64,000 bases of DNA. Origin: Methylobacillus flagellatus. Lineage in GTDB: Bacteria; Pseudomonadota; Gammaproteobacteria; Burkholderiales; Methylophilaceae. The notes under the pieces were generated by a model. The model ran no database searches, was not told the DNA's origin, and saw only the letters and a program-made list of their open reading frames with translations. The stretch is taken from contig NZ_SCOU01000001.1 in NCBI RefSeq assembly GCF_005502435.1, positions 682,001-746,000 on the forward strand, read 5' to 3'. Positions 55,870 to 63,749 of this stretch are shown here, in pieces. A program made the position numbers and the translations under genes. The stretch's first letter is position 1. Each line of letters begins with the position of its first letter.

Positions 55870-56006
55870 GCGGCTACGCGGGAATGTTTCACTGTGCCGC
55901 GCTTTTCTGCTGCGGCATGATGACACCTGAATACTGCGATGCCAACGCTCTTGGCGCTCGCTTCATTCTCCGTAGTATGTTCGTCCCTCCATGACGAGAT
56001 ACTTTT

Positions 56007-56033
56007 AAACCGGCGCCTAGCCGGTTTTTTTTT
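56007..56033 (+). terminator. Intrinsic terminator of the kinase/regulator operon
   Basis: AAACCGGC (56007-56014) and GCCGGTTT (56020-56027) form an 8-bp stem with loop GCCTA, followed by a run of nine T. Located about 140 nt after the response-regulator stop. Confidence 0.9.
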
Positions 56034-56104
56034 ATGCGCGACTTGCGCTTGATGTTATGCGCGACTTGCGCTTGATGCTTGCGCTTGATGATAGTGGCTT
56101 GATG
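56032..56104. repeat. Tandem repeats after the kinase/regulator terminator
   Basis: A 23-bp unit (TTATGCGCGACTTGCG + CTTGATG) is present twice in tandem (56032-56054, 56055-56077), followed by CTTGCGCTTGATG and a further GGCTTGATG. The array lies directly between a terminator and the next promoter. Looks like recent local duplication. Confidence 0.75.
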
Positions 56105-56139
56105 ACCTGCCCGTTTTGTTCTGTTTCCAAGGAGTGAGC

Positions 56140-56835
56140 ATGCCCATACCGATGACCACACGACGCACTGGCCGCTTGTGCCTGCTGCTAGGCAGCCTGT
56201 CGATGACTGGCCTGCTAGTGCTGCCGGCCTGGTCTGCCGAACAGGCGAGGACGCCCCATCACCTTGGCAATCGGGCTCAAGCTCTAGAGCAACATGCCGA
56301 AGACCTGCGCCAGCTGATGCTGTTGTTGTATGCACAGTATCCGCAGGCGCTGCGCAAGAGCACCAGCGTCAGTGCCGAGGAGATGGTGCAGTGGGTGTTC
56401 GGCAGCCCGTTCAACTGGAAATTCGAGGCCATACGCCATGCACAACAGCTCAGTGCACTACGGCTGGGCATGTCTGCCGATTATGCGGGTGACCGCATCC
56501 TGCCCGTGATCACTGGCCTCTACACCCTGATCCGCGAGGCCTATGGCACGGCCCCGGCAAGCGGCATGTCCGGGCCGGACGCCCAGCAGCTGTACCTTGC
56601 CGCGCGCCATACCGGCAGCGTGATGGAACGGCTGGCACGCGCACCGCAATCGGCTCTGGCAGCGGATGCCAGTGCACGCAGCGCGGTGCGTGCCCGTTTG
56701 CTGGCGCTGCAACAGCGTCTGGACCAGCATGCCAGTGAGGTCGCACTGGCCAGTGGCCAGCCGCTCAAGCGCATGAGTGCAGATGCCGTGATCGCCTTGG
56801 CCGCAGAACTGGACCAGCCAGCATTGCTGGACTGA
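56140..56835 (+). CDS. Exported hypothetical protein of the methanol region
   Basis: 231-residue protein, signal peptide LCLLLGSLSMTGLLVLPAWSA (cleavage ~ residue 33). The mature part is helical, with MLLLYAQYPQALRKSTSVSAEEMVQWVFGSPFNWKFEAIRH and LYLAARHTGSVMERLARAPQ. The ATG at 56140 has AAGGAG upstream. No cysteines or metal motifs; no family recognised. It follows a two-component operon and precedes another exported protein, all within the methanol oxidation region, so a periplasmic accessory role is possible but unproven. Confidence 0.7.
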   Translation: MPIPMTTRRTGRLCLLLGSLSMTGLLVLPAWSAEQARTPHHLGNRAQALEQHAEDLRQLMLLLYAQYPQALRKSTSVSAEEMVQWVFGSPFNWKFEAIRHAQQLSALRLGMSADYAGDRILPVITGLYTLIREAYGTAPASGMSGPDAQQLYLAARHTGSVMERLARAPQSALAADASARSAVRARLLALQQRLDQHASEVALASGQPLKRMSADAVIALAAELDQPALLD

Positions 56836-56880
56836 TACGCTTTAGATCGCGCGCTTTATATTGATAGCGAGGACTGAAAA

Positions 56881-57324
56881 ATGGAAACGGATGGTGTGAA
56901 ACATGCATCGCATCAACGCATGGCGCATAGCGGCCGCCCTGCGCAAGGCTGGCTGGCCGCAGGCCTGCTGTTTTGCGCCTTGGCTCAAGCCGATGAAGCC
57001 AGCACGACTCAGCAAGGCATAACGAATAGCAATATGGAAGCTAACAGCCCTGTGGCAGCGCAGAACAGTGTGGAAGCACAGGTCAGCCTGGTCGGCATAG
57101 ACGATGCCAGCTGCGCGGAGAAAGATGGCAAATTGATGGTGTTGCAGGCCAGGCCGGGGCAGCCGCCACTTGAAGTATGGGTAGACCGCTGGTTCATGCA
57201 GGTGCAGACCCCGGACCACACCCGGCACCGCTTGCTGCCCGGCGAAAGCGCCGCGCTGGGCTGCTCCATGTCACGCGCTGGCGAACAGCACTGGACCATT
57301 TACAGCGTACGCCCGGCACCATGA
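56881..57324 (+). CDS. Small exported hypothetical protein
   Basis: 147 residues. A hydrophobic segment (GWLAAGLLFCALAQADEA) looks like a signal sequence, with the true start perhaps at an internal Met (MAHSG). Two cysteines in the mature part (DDASCAEKDG, ALGCSMSRAG) could pair. WVDRWFMQVQTPDHTRHRLLPGESAALG suggests a compact beta domain. Not recognised. It is convergent with the beta-propeller gene and probably co-transcribed with the preceding exported protein (45-nt gap). Confidence 0.65.
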   Translation: METDGVKHASHQRMAHSGRPAQGWLAAGLLFCALAQADEASTTQQGITNSNMEANSPVAAQNSVEAQVSLVGIDDASCAEKDGKLMVLQARPGQPPLEVWVDRWFMQVQTPDHTRHRLLPGESAALGCSMSRAGEQHWTIYSVRPAP

Positions 57325-57357
57325 CGGGCGGGCGTTGCAGCTAGCCGCCGCAGGGCT

Positions 57358-58320
57358 TTAGCGTATCACCACGCCCCATGGCGCCTTGCCCACCGGAATG
57401 TCCCGCAAGGGCTGCAAAGTCACGGTGTCGATCACACTGATCGAATCGGAACGGCCGTTGGCGACATAAAGCTTTCTATCATCCGGCGTCAGTGCCATAT
57501 TCCACGGCCGCTGGCCGACCTTGACGGTAGCCGTCACCTGATGGGTGCTGGTATCCACCACACTGACGCTGGCATCACCGCCATTGCTGACATAGACACG
57601 CCGCCCATCGGCAGACACCTTGACGCCATTGGAACGCAGGCCGACCTTGATGCGATGCAGCACCTTCCAGTCGCCCACACTGACCACTTCCAGCAGGTTG
57701 GCCGCTTCATTGGCGATGTAGGCATGCTTGCCGTCTGGCGCGAAACCGACACCACGCGGATGCTTGCTGGCCTTGATCAGTGCCACCGATTTGAAGATGG
57801 CCGTGTCGATCACATCCACATCGCCGCTTTCTTCGTTACTGGCGAGCAGCCATTTTCCATCCGGGCTGAATTCGCAATGTTCGGGGTTGCGTCCCTGCGT
57901 TTTGGCTTTGTGGTGCAGCTTGAAGCTGACCATATCCACAAACGACACGGCATGTTCCTCTTCCAGGCAAGCCACCAGGGTCTTGCCATCCGGGGAGATG
58001 CTGATGCCTTCCGGCTCGTCGCCCACTTCGATGCGACGCAGTTCTTTTTTCGTTTGCAGGTCCAGCATGGCCACCGCGTTGTCATCCCGCACCACCACAT
58101 ACAGCGTCTTGCCAGCCGCATCGACCGCGACCGCCTGGATGCGCTTGCCCAGACGCCCCTGCAAGGGCAATTGATGCGCGACCTGATCGGTGGCGGTGTC
58201 GATCACCGAGATGGTGCCGTCCTTTTCATTGGGAACATAAGCGAACGGCGCTGCCAGTGCGGCGCTGGAAAGGAAGGTGAAGCAGGCGACAGCCAGCCAG
58301 CGTGTTGGGTGTATGGTCAT
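57358..58320 (-). CDS. YVTN beta-propeller protein, PQQ-catabolism-associated
   Basis: 320-residue periplasmic protein with a signal peptide (WLAVACFTFLSSAALAAPF) and seven approximately 40-residue repeats of the YVTN type: YVPNEKDGTISVIDTATDQ, YVVVRDDNAVAMLDLQTKK, YIANEAANLLEVVSVGD, YVSNGGDASVSVVDTST, YVANGRSDSISVIDTVT. This is the family seen next to PQQ-dependent alcohol oxidation genes. Possible scaffold or PQQ-related role in the periplasm, not proven. A terminator separates it from the upstream kinase/regulator genes on the same strand. Confidence 0.87.
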   Translation of the reverse strand: MTIHPTRWLAVACFTFLSSAALAAPFAYVPNEKDGTISVIDTATDQVAHQLPLQGRLGKRIQAVAVDAAGKTLYVVVRDDNAVAMLDLQTKKELRRIEVGDEPEGISISPDGKTLVACLEEEHAVSFVDMVSFKLHHKAKTQGRNPEHCEFSPDGKWLLASNEESGDVDVIDTAIFKSVALIKASKHPRGVGFAPDGKHAYIANEAANLLEVVSVGDWKVLHRIKVGLRSNGVKVSADGRRVYVSNGGDASVSVVDTSTHQVTATVKVGQRPWNMALTPDDRKLYVANGRSDSISVIDTVTLQPLRDIPVGKAPWGVVIR

Positions 58321-58348
58321 GATGACTCCCGGGTAAGCAAAATAAAAA

Positions 58349-58372
58349 GCCAGACGCTAGGAGGCGTCTGGC
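58349..58372 (-). terminator. Intrinsic terminator upstream of the beta-propeller gene
   Basis: GCCAGACGC (58349-58357) and GCGTCTGGC (58364-58372) form a 9-bp stem with a 6-nt loop; on the minus strand TTTTTATTTTG follows. It would end transcripts from the kinase/regulator operon at 58.6-60.6 kb, leaving the beta-propeller gene to a promoter very close to its start. Confidence 0.85.
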
Positions 58373-58516
58373 CAAGAGATACACCTGGTAAAAACGAAAC
58401 ACCTGATAAACCACGCCAGCCTGTGGAGATGAGCGGTTTTCCTGAGCTGCATGCAACTCGTGCAGTGCATGTGTTGCATGGTAAAGCGTTGTCTGGCGTC
58501 AGGTCAGAGTGAGCAA

Positions 58517-58558
58517 TCCCGAATCAGTATGGGAATCTTTCCCGGTCTTGCGGGAAAG
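58517..58558. promoter_or_regulatory. TCCCGA/GGGAAT elements downstream of the second regulator
   Basis: TCCCGA (58517-58522), GGGAA..TTCCC (58531-58543) and the hairpin CTTTCCCG/CGGGAAAG (58537-58558) lie in the 294-nt gap between the response regulator and beta-propeller genes. They resemble the elements in front of mxaF. The hairpin has no T-run on either strand, so a binding-site role is more likely than termination. Confidence 0.4.
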
Positions 58559-58614
58559 CCGCACGGCGTGCGCTATTCAAACAAGCTAGTGAAACAAGCT
58601 GGTATTTGAATCAG

Positions 58615-59271
58615 CTAGCGTTCGATCACGCCAAAGTGGATGGCCATGCGCACCAGCTCCACCGGGCTGGATAGTCCCAGTTTCTGTTTGAGCTGGGTCT
58701 GATAGTTGGCCACCGTCTTCTGGCTGACCTTGAGCTGAATGGCGATCTCGTCTACCGAACGCCCTTCGGCCAGCAGACGGAACACCTCGAACTCACGCGC
58801 CGACAGCTTGCGCATGGGGTCGTCATCGCCCATCAGGCTTTGCAAGGCGATCTTCTGCGCAATGGATGGACTGATCCAGGTGCGCCCCACCATGGCCTCA
58901 CGAATGGCATTGAGCAGGTCGCCAGCCAGGCCGGATTTGGAGATATAGCCCTTGGCGCCCGAACTCAGCGCCTGCGTGGCAAACGCCGCATTCTCGTGCA
59001 TGGAAAAGATCACCACGCGTGCCAGTGGATAGCGTGCCAGCAGGCGGCGCAAGGCTTCCAGCCCGCCCATGCCCGGCATGGACATGTCCATCACCACCAC
59101 ATCCGGCCTGAATTCGCTATACAGCTGATAGGCCTGCTCGCCCGTCTCGGCATCCCCTACCACCAGCACACCGCCGTCCTGCTCCAGCAAGCGCCGCAGA
59201 CCGGAACGTACCACGGCGTGGTCGTCCACCAGCATCACGCGGATAGGGCTGTTCATACCAGCGCTGCTCAT
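58615..59271 (-). CDS. NarL/FixJ-type response regulator (MoxX-like)
   Basis: 218 residues. Receiver domain VMLVDDHAVVRSGLRRLLEQDG with phosphoacceptor Asp in VVVMDMSMPGMGG and Lys in YISKSGLAGDLL; LuxR DNA-binding domain LSAREFEVFRLLAEGRSVDEIAIQLKVSQKTVANYQTQLKQKLG. The ATG at 59269-59271 overlaps the kinase stop (ATGA); an internal ATG at 59256 (MNSPIRVM) is an alternative. Partner of the MoxY-type kinase encoded upstream. Probably governs the methanol oxidation genes. Confidence 0.9.
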   Translation of the reverse strand: MSSAGMNSPIRVMLVDDHAVVRSGLRRLLEQDGGVLVVGDAETGEQAYQLYSEFRPDVVVMDMSMPGMGGLEALRRLLARYPLARVVIFSMHENAAFATQALSSGAKGYISKSGLAGDLLNAIREAMVGRTWISPSIAQKIALQSLMGDDDPMRKLSAREFEVFRLLAEGRSVDEIAIQLKVSQKTVANYQTQLKQKLGLSSPVELVRMAIHFGVIER

Positions 59272-60617
59272 GCCAGACCGGCACACGGCAAGCTCACCGC
59301 GATGCGCGTGCCCTGCCATTGATGACTGCTGATATTGAAGCGCCCTCCCAGTCCCTCTACCCGTTCACGCATACCTGCTACACCATACCCTTCTGTGATC
59401 GTGTCGATATCGAATCCATTGCCATCGTCTTCCAGACGTATGGTCAGCTCGCTGGCATCGCGCTGCACCGTCAAGGCCATGCGTCTGGCATTGGCATGAC
59501 GCGAGATATTGGTCAGCGACTCCTGCACCACACGGTAGGCGGCCAGCGCCACCGCTTCATCGATGTCGTTGATGTCCTCGGCGATCTGGATGCTGCTGGA
59601 AATGCCGCGATTACGCTGACGCCAGGTATACACCTGCTCGTTCAGCGCGATCGACAAGCCCAGTTCGTCCAGCACACCGGGACGCAGGCGCTGCAACATG
59701 GTGCGCACCATGTCCAACATGGACATCGCCACTTCGGAGATGGCCTGCGCGCTCTGTTTGGCTGCGGTCATGCGCTTGCTGTTGATGATGGCCAGCGCGT
59801 CCATATTGATGGCGGTGATGGACTGGCCGATCTCGTCGTGCAACTCGCGCGCCAGACTGCGCCGTTCGTCTTCCTGCAGGTTGATGATCTTCTGCGTAAG
59901 CTGGTGATTGCTGTCCATACTGTGCTGCAAGGTCGCGGCCATGGCGTTGAATTTGCTGCTCAATGGCTGCAGTTCCGGCAGCGAGAAGCCAGGCAGCCTG
60001 GCACCCAGCTTGCCCTGCTCCATCTCGGTGAGCGCGGCCACCACCTTGCCCACCGGGTTGAGTGCGAAACGCACCGCCCAGTAGACCATGGCGTTGACCA
60101 CCAACAGGAAGATACCCGCCAGCCATAGCACGCCTATGGTGTCGTTCCAGACTTCCGCGATCTCGTAAGATGGATCAGGGGTCACCACCAGCTCGCCTAT
60201 CCAGCGGCCATTCACTATGATCTTGCGCCTGACATCTTCGGCAGGCGCGCCCACATTCATCAGCCGCACGAACCAGGCCGGCGCTTTCTCCTGATCGGCA
60301 CTTTCTGCGGCATCGCGATTGCTATCGCGCAAGCGACCATACTGGTCATAGAACTCGATACGCACATGGCGGATGTTGCTCAGGCTGCGCAAACGGAAGA
60401 TGGAGGCTTTGGCCGGGTCAGCACCATTCAGCCAGGCATAATCGGAGCTGTAATGCAGGATCTCGGCATCCAACAGATGGATGGCCAGTGCCGCCGTTGA
60501 ACGCACCTCGGCACGCACATCCTGGCGCGCACTGTTCACCGTCAGCGCGGCACCCGCCAGCATCACCGCCAGCAACAGGGCAGTGATCATCACGATCAGG
60601 CGTACGGTCAGGCTCAT
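59268..60617 (-). CDS. MoxY-type sensor histidine kinase
   Basis: 449 residues. N-terminal span (LIVMITALLLAVMLAGAALTV) and the LapD/MoxY-type sensor (NSARQDVRAEVRSTAALAIHLLDAEI...), a periplasmic domain, a second span (IGVLWLAGIFLLVVNAMVYWA), and a HAMP-like linker. HisKA_3 with RRSLARELHDEIGQSITAINMD holds the phosphorylated His; the HATPase has RVVQESLTNISRHANA, EDDGNGFD and YGVAGMRERVEGLGG. Paracoccus MoxY of the methanol system has the same arrangement, supporting a role in methanol or C1 sensing; the signal is unknown. Confidence 0.9.
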   Translation of the reverse strand: MSLTVRLIVMITALLLAVMLAGAALTVNSARQDVRAEVRSTAALAIHLLDAEILHYSSDYAWLNGADPAKASIFRLRSLSNIRHVRIEFYDQYGRLRDSNRDAAESADQEKAPAWFVRLMNVGAPAEDVRRKIIVNGRWIGELVVTPDPSYEIAEVWNDTIGVLWLAGIFLLVVNAMVYWAVRFALNPVGKVVAALTEMEQGKLGARLPGFSLPELQPLSSKFNAMAATLQHSMDSNHQLTQKIINLQEDERRSLARELHDEIGQSITAINMDALAIINSKRMTAAKQSAQAISEVAMSMLDMVRTMLQRLRPGVLDELGLSIALNEQVYTWRQRNRGISSSIQIAEDINDIDEAVALAAYRVVQESLTNISRHANARRMALTVQRDASELTIRLEDDGNGFDIDTITEGYGVAGMRERVEGLGGRFNISSHQWQGTRIAVSLPCAGLA

Positions 60618-60999
60618 CAGCGATACTTTGGCTAAGACGTTCGATTATTCAGGATAGGCGCACTAAACAAAACAGGAGAAACTCCCGAGATGCTGTGCCT
60701 ACTTGCCTTGATTAATTGGCAAGTTCCATACCATGCTACAGAGCATCACAAGTGATTGATTCATAACAGCATGCGTCAAAGGTGATGCGCCGGTTTGTTA
60801 GCCCTGCAACCAAAGTGGCTGTATACAACCAGATTGCGCGCAAGCCAGCGCATGCTCATGCACAACGCATGCAAACAGGAAAAATGCGATCGCACAGGAT
60901 AGAATCTCGACTTAAGGCTGAAAAGCCGCTCAGGCACAGCGGCCTCATTGCCAGCCACCCCATCAACATCAGCACCCGCTCCAGACGACAGGCGACCCC
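60618..60999. other. Divergent regulatory region between kinase gene and prmB
   Basis: 382 nt with no gene. It contains GGAGAAACTCCCGAG (60675-60689), which shares GGAGAAACTC and TCCCGA with the mxaF upstream region. It also contains an inverted repeat ACTTGCC/GGCAAGT (60701-60707, 60718-60724) and a TGCGATCGCA palindrome near 60886. Promoters for the kinase/regulator operon and prmB must lie here; I cannot assign -35/-10 elements with confidence. Confidence 0.5.
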
Positions 61000-61914
61000 A
61001 TGCAATTCAACCAGATACACGAAGAACTGTTCACCATCCGCGACTGGATACGTTTTACCGTCAGCCGCTTCGAAGAAGCCGGGCTGTTCTTCGGCCACGG
61101 CACCGACAACGCCTATGACGAAGCCGTCTGGCTGGTGATGCGTGCGCTGCACCTGCCCATGGATACCCTGGAGAACTTCCTGGATGCCAGCCTGACACTC
61201 AGCGAACGCAAACACCTCACCCACCTGATCGAGCGTCGCATCACCGAACGCGTGCCCACCGCCTACCTGCTGCGCGAAGCCTGGCTGCGCGGCTTCAAGT
61301 TCTATGTGGATGAACGTGTCATCGTGCCACGCTCCTTCATCGCCGAACTGCTCGATGATGGCTTGCAGCCCTGGATAGACTACCCGGAGATGGTGGAAAG
61401 CGCCGCCGACATCTGCACCGGCAGCGGCTGCCTGGGCATCCTGCTCGCCAACGCCTTCCCGGATGCGCAGATCGATGTGGTGGATATCTCGCCGGATGCG
61501 CTCGCCGTGTGCAACATCAACATCGCCAATTACGGCCTGCAATACCGCATCAACGCCGTGCAGTCGGACATGTTCAGCGCGCTGCAAGGCCGCACCTATG
61601 ACCTCATCATCAGCAACCCGCCCTATGTGGATGCACCCTCCATGGCGGAACTGCCGGTGGAATACCGCAATGAGCCCCAGATCGCGCTGGGCAGTGGTGC
61701 CGATGGCCTGGACCATACCCACACCCTGCTCACGCAAGCCGCCAGCTACCTGAATCAGGGCGGCATCCTGGTCGTCGAGATCGGCCACAACCGTGATGTG
61801 CTGATGGACGCCTATCCAGAGGTGCCATTCACCTGGCTGGAGGTGGCCGCTGGCGACCAGTTCGTGTTCCTGGTCACGCGTGAACAACTGATGGCGGCAG
61901 GGCTAAACGGGTAA
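61000..61914 (+). CDS. prmB: 50S ribosomal protein L3 N5-glutamine methyltransferase
   Basis: 304-residue SAM-dependent methyltransferase modifying a glutamine of ribosomal protein L3. N-terminal helical domain FTIRDWIRFTVSRFEEAGLFFGHGTDNAYDEAVWLV; catalytic domain with RFPR-like ERVIVPRSFIAELLDDGL, SAM site ADICTGSGCLGILLA, acidic loop IDVVDISPDALAV and the NPPY motif LIISNPPYVDAPSMAELP. PrmB is distinguished from PrmC by its N-terminal domain and NPPYVD. Core gene immediately left of the integron remnant. Confidence 0.95.
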   Translation: MQFNQIHEELFTIRDWIRFTVSRFEEAGLFFGHGTDNAYDEAVWLVMRALHLPMDTLENFLDASLTLSERKHLTHLIERRITERVPTAYLLREAWLRGFKFYVDERVIVPRSFIAELLDDGLQPWIDYPEMVESAADICTGSGCLGILLANAFPDAQIDVVDISPDALAVCNINIANYGLQYRINAVQSDMFSALQGRTYDLIISNPPYVDAPSMAELPVEYRNEPQIALGSGADGLDHTHTLLTQAASYLNQGGILVVEIGHNRDVLMDAYPEVPFTWLEVAAGDQFVFLVTREQLMAAGLNG

Positions 61915-61940
61915 GTCTCCCCTGCCAGGTGTGTGTGGGC

Positions 61941-61963
61941 TGGGCTGCTGGGCTAGCAGCCCA
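61941..61963 (+). terminator. Hairpin after prmB
   Basis: TGGGCTGC (61941-61948) pairs with GCAGCCCA (61956-61963), loop TGGGCTA, 25 nt after the prmB stop. Strong stem but little T-run, so it may be a weak terminator. Confidence 0.6.
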
Positions 61964-62070
61964 CCTTCGCCTGTGCAGGATTCGTAACGCGCACCCGTTC
62001 GTTTAGCGCCAGATAGTTATTACCCCTCACATGCCCAACCCCTAACTTTTAGGGGTGTTACATCAGGGTG

Positions 62071-62202
62071 TTATCTGATGTATCGTTTAACCCATTCGAG
62101 GTATGTCTGCTCGGCACGCAGACTATAGTGATTTACCCGCAGGCAAGAGCTCACCTGATCAAGCAGTTTTAGCGGCTGAGATTGTGCTGGTGTATTTTCC
62201 AT
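62071..62202 (-). pseudogene. intI: Integron integrase IntI, N-terminal remnant
   Basis: From the ATG at 62200-62202 the minus strand encodes MENTPAQSQPLKLLDQVSSC and LRVNHYSLRAEQTYLEWVKRYIR, then a stop. The segment LLDQV..LR.NHYS.RAEQTY.EW..R.IR is the N-terminal SAM-like domain of integron tyrosine recombinases. Intact IntI is about 320 residues; the catalytic domain with its Arg, His and Tyr residues is missing, and only ~150 nt separate the stop from prmB. It is divergent from the cassette array, the invariant arrangement of integrons. Expected to be inactive. Confidence 0.85.
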
Positions 62203-62338
62203 GTTGACATGCGCGTTTGTGGGGCATTTAGAAACGATAAAGGCATGATCAAACGAAAAAATCACAACATGAATCCAGTTTATACACCAGACCCACTAAA
62301 TTATTAGGTAGTTAGTTTGTGGCTAATTTACGTTAGCC
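62203..62338. other. attI-like region with core GTTAGCC
   Basis: The 136 nt between the integrase start and the first cassette end in GTTAGCC (62332-62338), the core at which the first cassette is joined. GTTAG and GGCTAA also occur just before it (about 62311-62327), as expected for extra integrase-binding sites of attI. The region should also contain the cassette promoter Pc and the integrase promoter; neither is assigned. Confidence 0.6.
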
Positions 62339-62360
62339 ATTCCAAAAGGAAGCCACGGCT

Positions 62361-62735
62361 GTGATCCATACTCTTCGTAAGGGGCGCTCAAGCATCTACC
62401 TCCAATACGACCACATCGGAGATTCGATGGGTGTTGAGAACATTCAAGCGGGGATAGATGTAGGTGTTCTTACGCTTCGGCTGTCAATTCGCCCCGTCGA
62501 CGGCAATCAGAAGGCCGATGAAGAAAACCTCCATACCCAGAATTTGCAGTCGGTACAAATTCACGACGACTTCGTTATCAACAAGCTCTCTGAGCTGTTT
62601 GATAACCACCCAAAGGGAATTTCAGAGATCCGACTGGAAATTCTCTCGAAAGGTAAAATCCTTGCCTTTTCAGTGGCCCCAGGAGCATCAGGGCTTGGGT
62701 TTCTGCCATTGCTTGTTCAACGCACCAATGGCTAA
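62361..62735 (+). CDS. Gene-cassette hypothetical protein 1
   Basis: 124-residue protein of unknown function. The GTG at 62361 has AAGGAAG at 8-nt spacing, and lies 22 nt after the GTTAGCC core; an internal ATG (MGVENIQAG) is an alternative. The stop codon TAA is part of the R'' core GGCTAAC of the following attC, a typical cassette feature. Visible text: GIDVGVLTLRLSIRPVDGN and KGISEIRLEILSKGKILAFSVAPGASG. No signal peptide, no known motif. Confidence 0.7.
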   Translation: MIHTLRKGRSSIYLQYDHIGDSMGVENIQAGIDVGVLTLRLSIRPVDGNQKADEENLHTQNLQSVQIHDDFVINKLSELFDNHPKGISEIRLEILSKGKILAFSVAPGASGLGFLPLLVQRTNG

Positions 62736-62828
62736 CAAATCCGTCGAGAGGGACCGCCCACAAGCTGCGCTTGTGGGTTCCCTTCGCGGCTTCGCCGCTA
62801 CGGCGGCCCCTCACGTCAAACGTTAGCG
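62730..62828 (+). repeat. attC site of cassette 1
   Basis: A 99-bp imperfect palindrome: R'' GGCTAAC (62730-62736) and R' GTTAGCG (62822-62828), with L''/L' arms GTCGAGAGGG..CCCCTCACGTC. The central stems include CCCACAAGC/GCTTGTGGG and GCGGC/GCCGC. All the expected landmarks are present. Confidence 0.9.
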
Positions 62829-62841
62829 GTCAAAACTGAAT

Positions 62842-63609
62842 ATGCCCACCATCGGCCTCAACATACCTAGCATAGAAAGGCTGCCCACTGAGCAACAAGC
62901 GAAGATTCGCGGGAAAATCGCTGACATTGTGATTGAAACCTTTATCGATCCGGCTGATGTTGACTACATCAACGCGCGATTTATGGCATTGAATCATCAG
63001 CACAGACCGTTTTTCTGGCCTGCGCTCCAGGCAATTGAAAAATACCTTAAAGCGGCTCTTCTCTTTTCTGGAGTTGCAGTGCGAGGAAGGGACTTTGGTC
63101 ACAAGCTAATTGCGATGGCTAATCTTCTCAAACCACACGACGAAGTCTTGGGTAAATTGAACCTAGCACCTTTGGAAGCACATCGCGAGCTTGAGCGCTT
63201 AAATCTGTGGGGTACTTATGACCCGATGGAATTCATAGCTTCTGTCGAAGAGTATGGCGATCCCAGCAACAGATATAACTACTTTGGGTCGAATTACGAG
63301 GCGTCATATTTACCAAAACTCGATCAAGTTGTTTGGGCGTTAAGATCAAAGTATCTCGGCAACAAAGCACTTTGCAGCACAGGCGGAAATCAATTTCTCG
63401 ATTACGTTGCTTACGAGCAGAATTTTTGCTTTGCGCCTCTCGACTACAAACACGGATCGTTCTACGGTAAGTTCAGTCTTGGCGCTACCGTGCCATCTAT
63501 TGAGGCTGCCTTAAAAGGTTTATACGGGCATACCGCTATCTTCGAGGAATGGTTAAAAATGAACATCACGATTAAACCAGAAGAGATCAATGCAATCCGT
63601 AACCGCTAA
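62842..63609 (+). CDS. Gene-cassette HEPN-domain-like protein
   Basis: 255-residue protein in cassette 2, its ATG 14 nt after the R' core of the preceding attC. Residues ~55-95 (HRPFFWPALQAIEKYLKAALLFSGVAVRGRDFGHKLIAMANLL) resemble a HEPN domain, in which helices carrying ALQAIEKYLKA precede a His-containing segment. The canonical R-x4-6-H RNase motif is not clear (RDFGH has three residues between), so RNase activity is uncertain. The rest is not recognised. Stop codon overlaps the R'' core CGCTAAC. Possibly a nucleotide-binding or toxin component; inference. Confidence 0.62.
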   Translation: MPTIGLNIPSIERLPTEQQAKIRGKIADIVIETFIDPADVDYINARFMALNHQHRPFFWPALQAIEKYLKAALLFSGVAVRGRDFGHKLIAMANLLKPHDEVLGKLNLAPLEAHRELERLNLWGTYDPMEFIASVEEYGDPSNRYNYFGSNYEASYLPKLDQVVWALRSKYLGNKALCSTGGNQFLDYVAYEQNFCFAPLDYKHGSFYGKFSLGATVPSIEAALKGLYGHTAIFEEWLKMNITIKPEEINAIRNR

Positions 63610-63666
63610 CCCGTCAGTCGAGAGGGACTGCGCAAAAGTGCGCAGTCCATCGCTTTTACGTTGGAC
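63604..63666 (+). repeat. attC site of cassette 2
   Basis: A 63-bp attC: R'' CGCTAAC (63604-63610) and R' GTTGGAC (63660-63666), central stem GGACTGCGC/GCGCAGTCC. The L'' arm GTCGAGAGGGAC is shared with the attC of cassette 1, as is usual for sites in one integron. Confidence 0.88.
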
Positions 63667-63749
63667 GTCATCCACGTACCCTGCTGGTGCGCATTAATTG
63701 CTACCTATAGTCTGTCGCCTTATAGTCGTCATTTGCTGACAATCTGAGC

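Noticed and set aside
56032-56104. CRISPR array
   Set aside because: The repeats are contiguous tandem copies without spacers.
62040-62056. Intrinsic terminator CCCCTAA/TTAGGGG for prmB
   Set aside because: The loop is only 3 nt, no T-run follows on either strand and it lies over 120 nt after prmB; it may instead be part of the integrase deletion scar.
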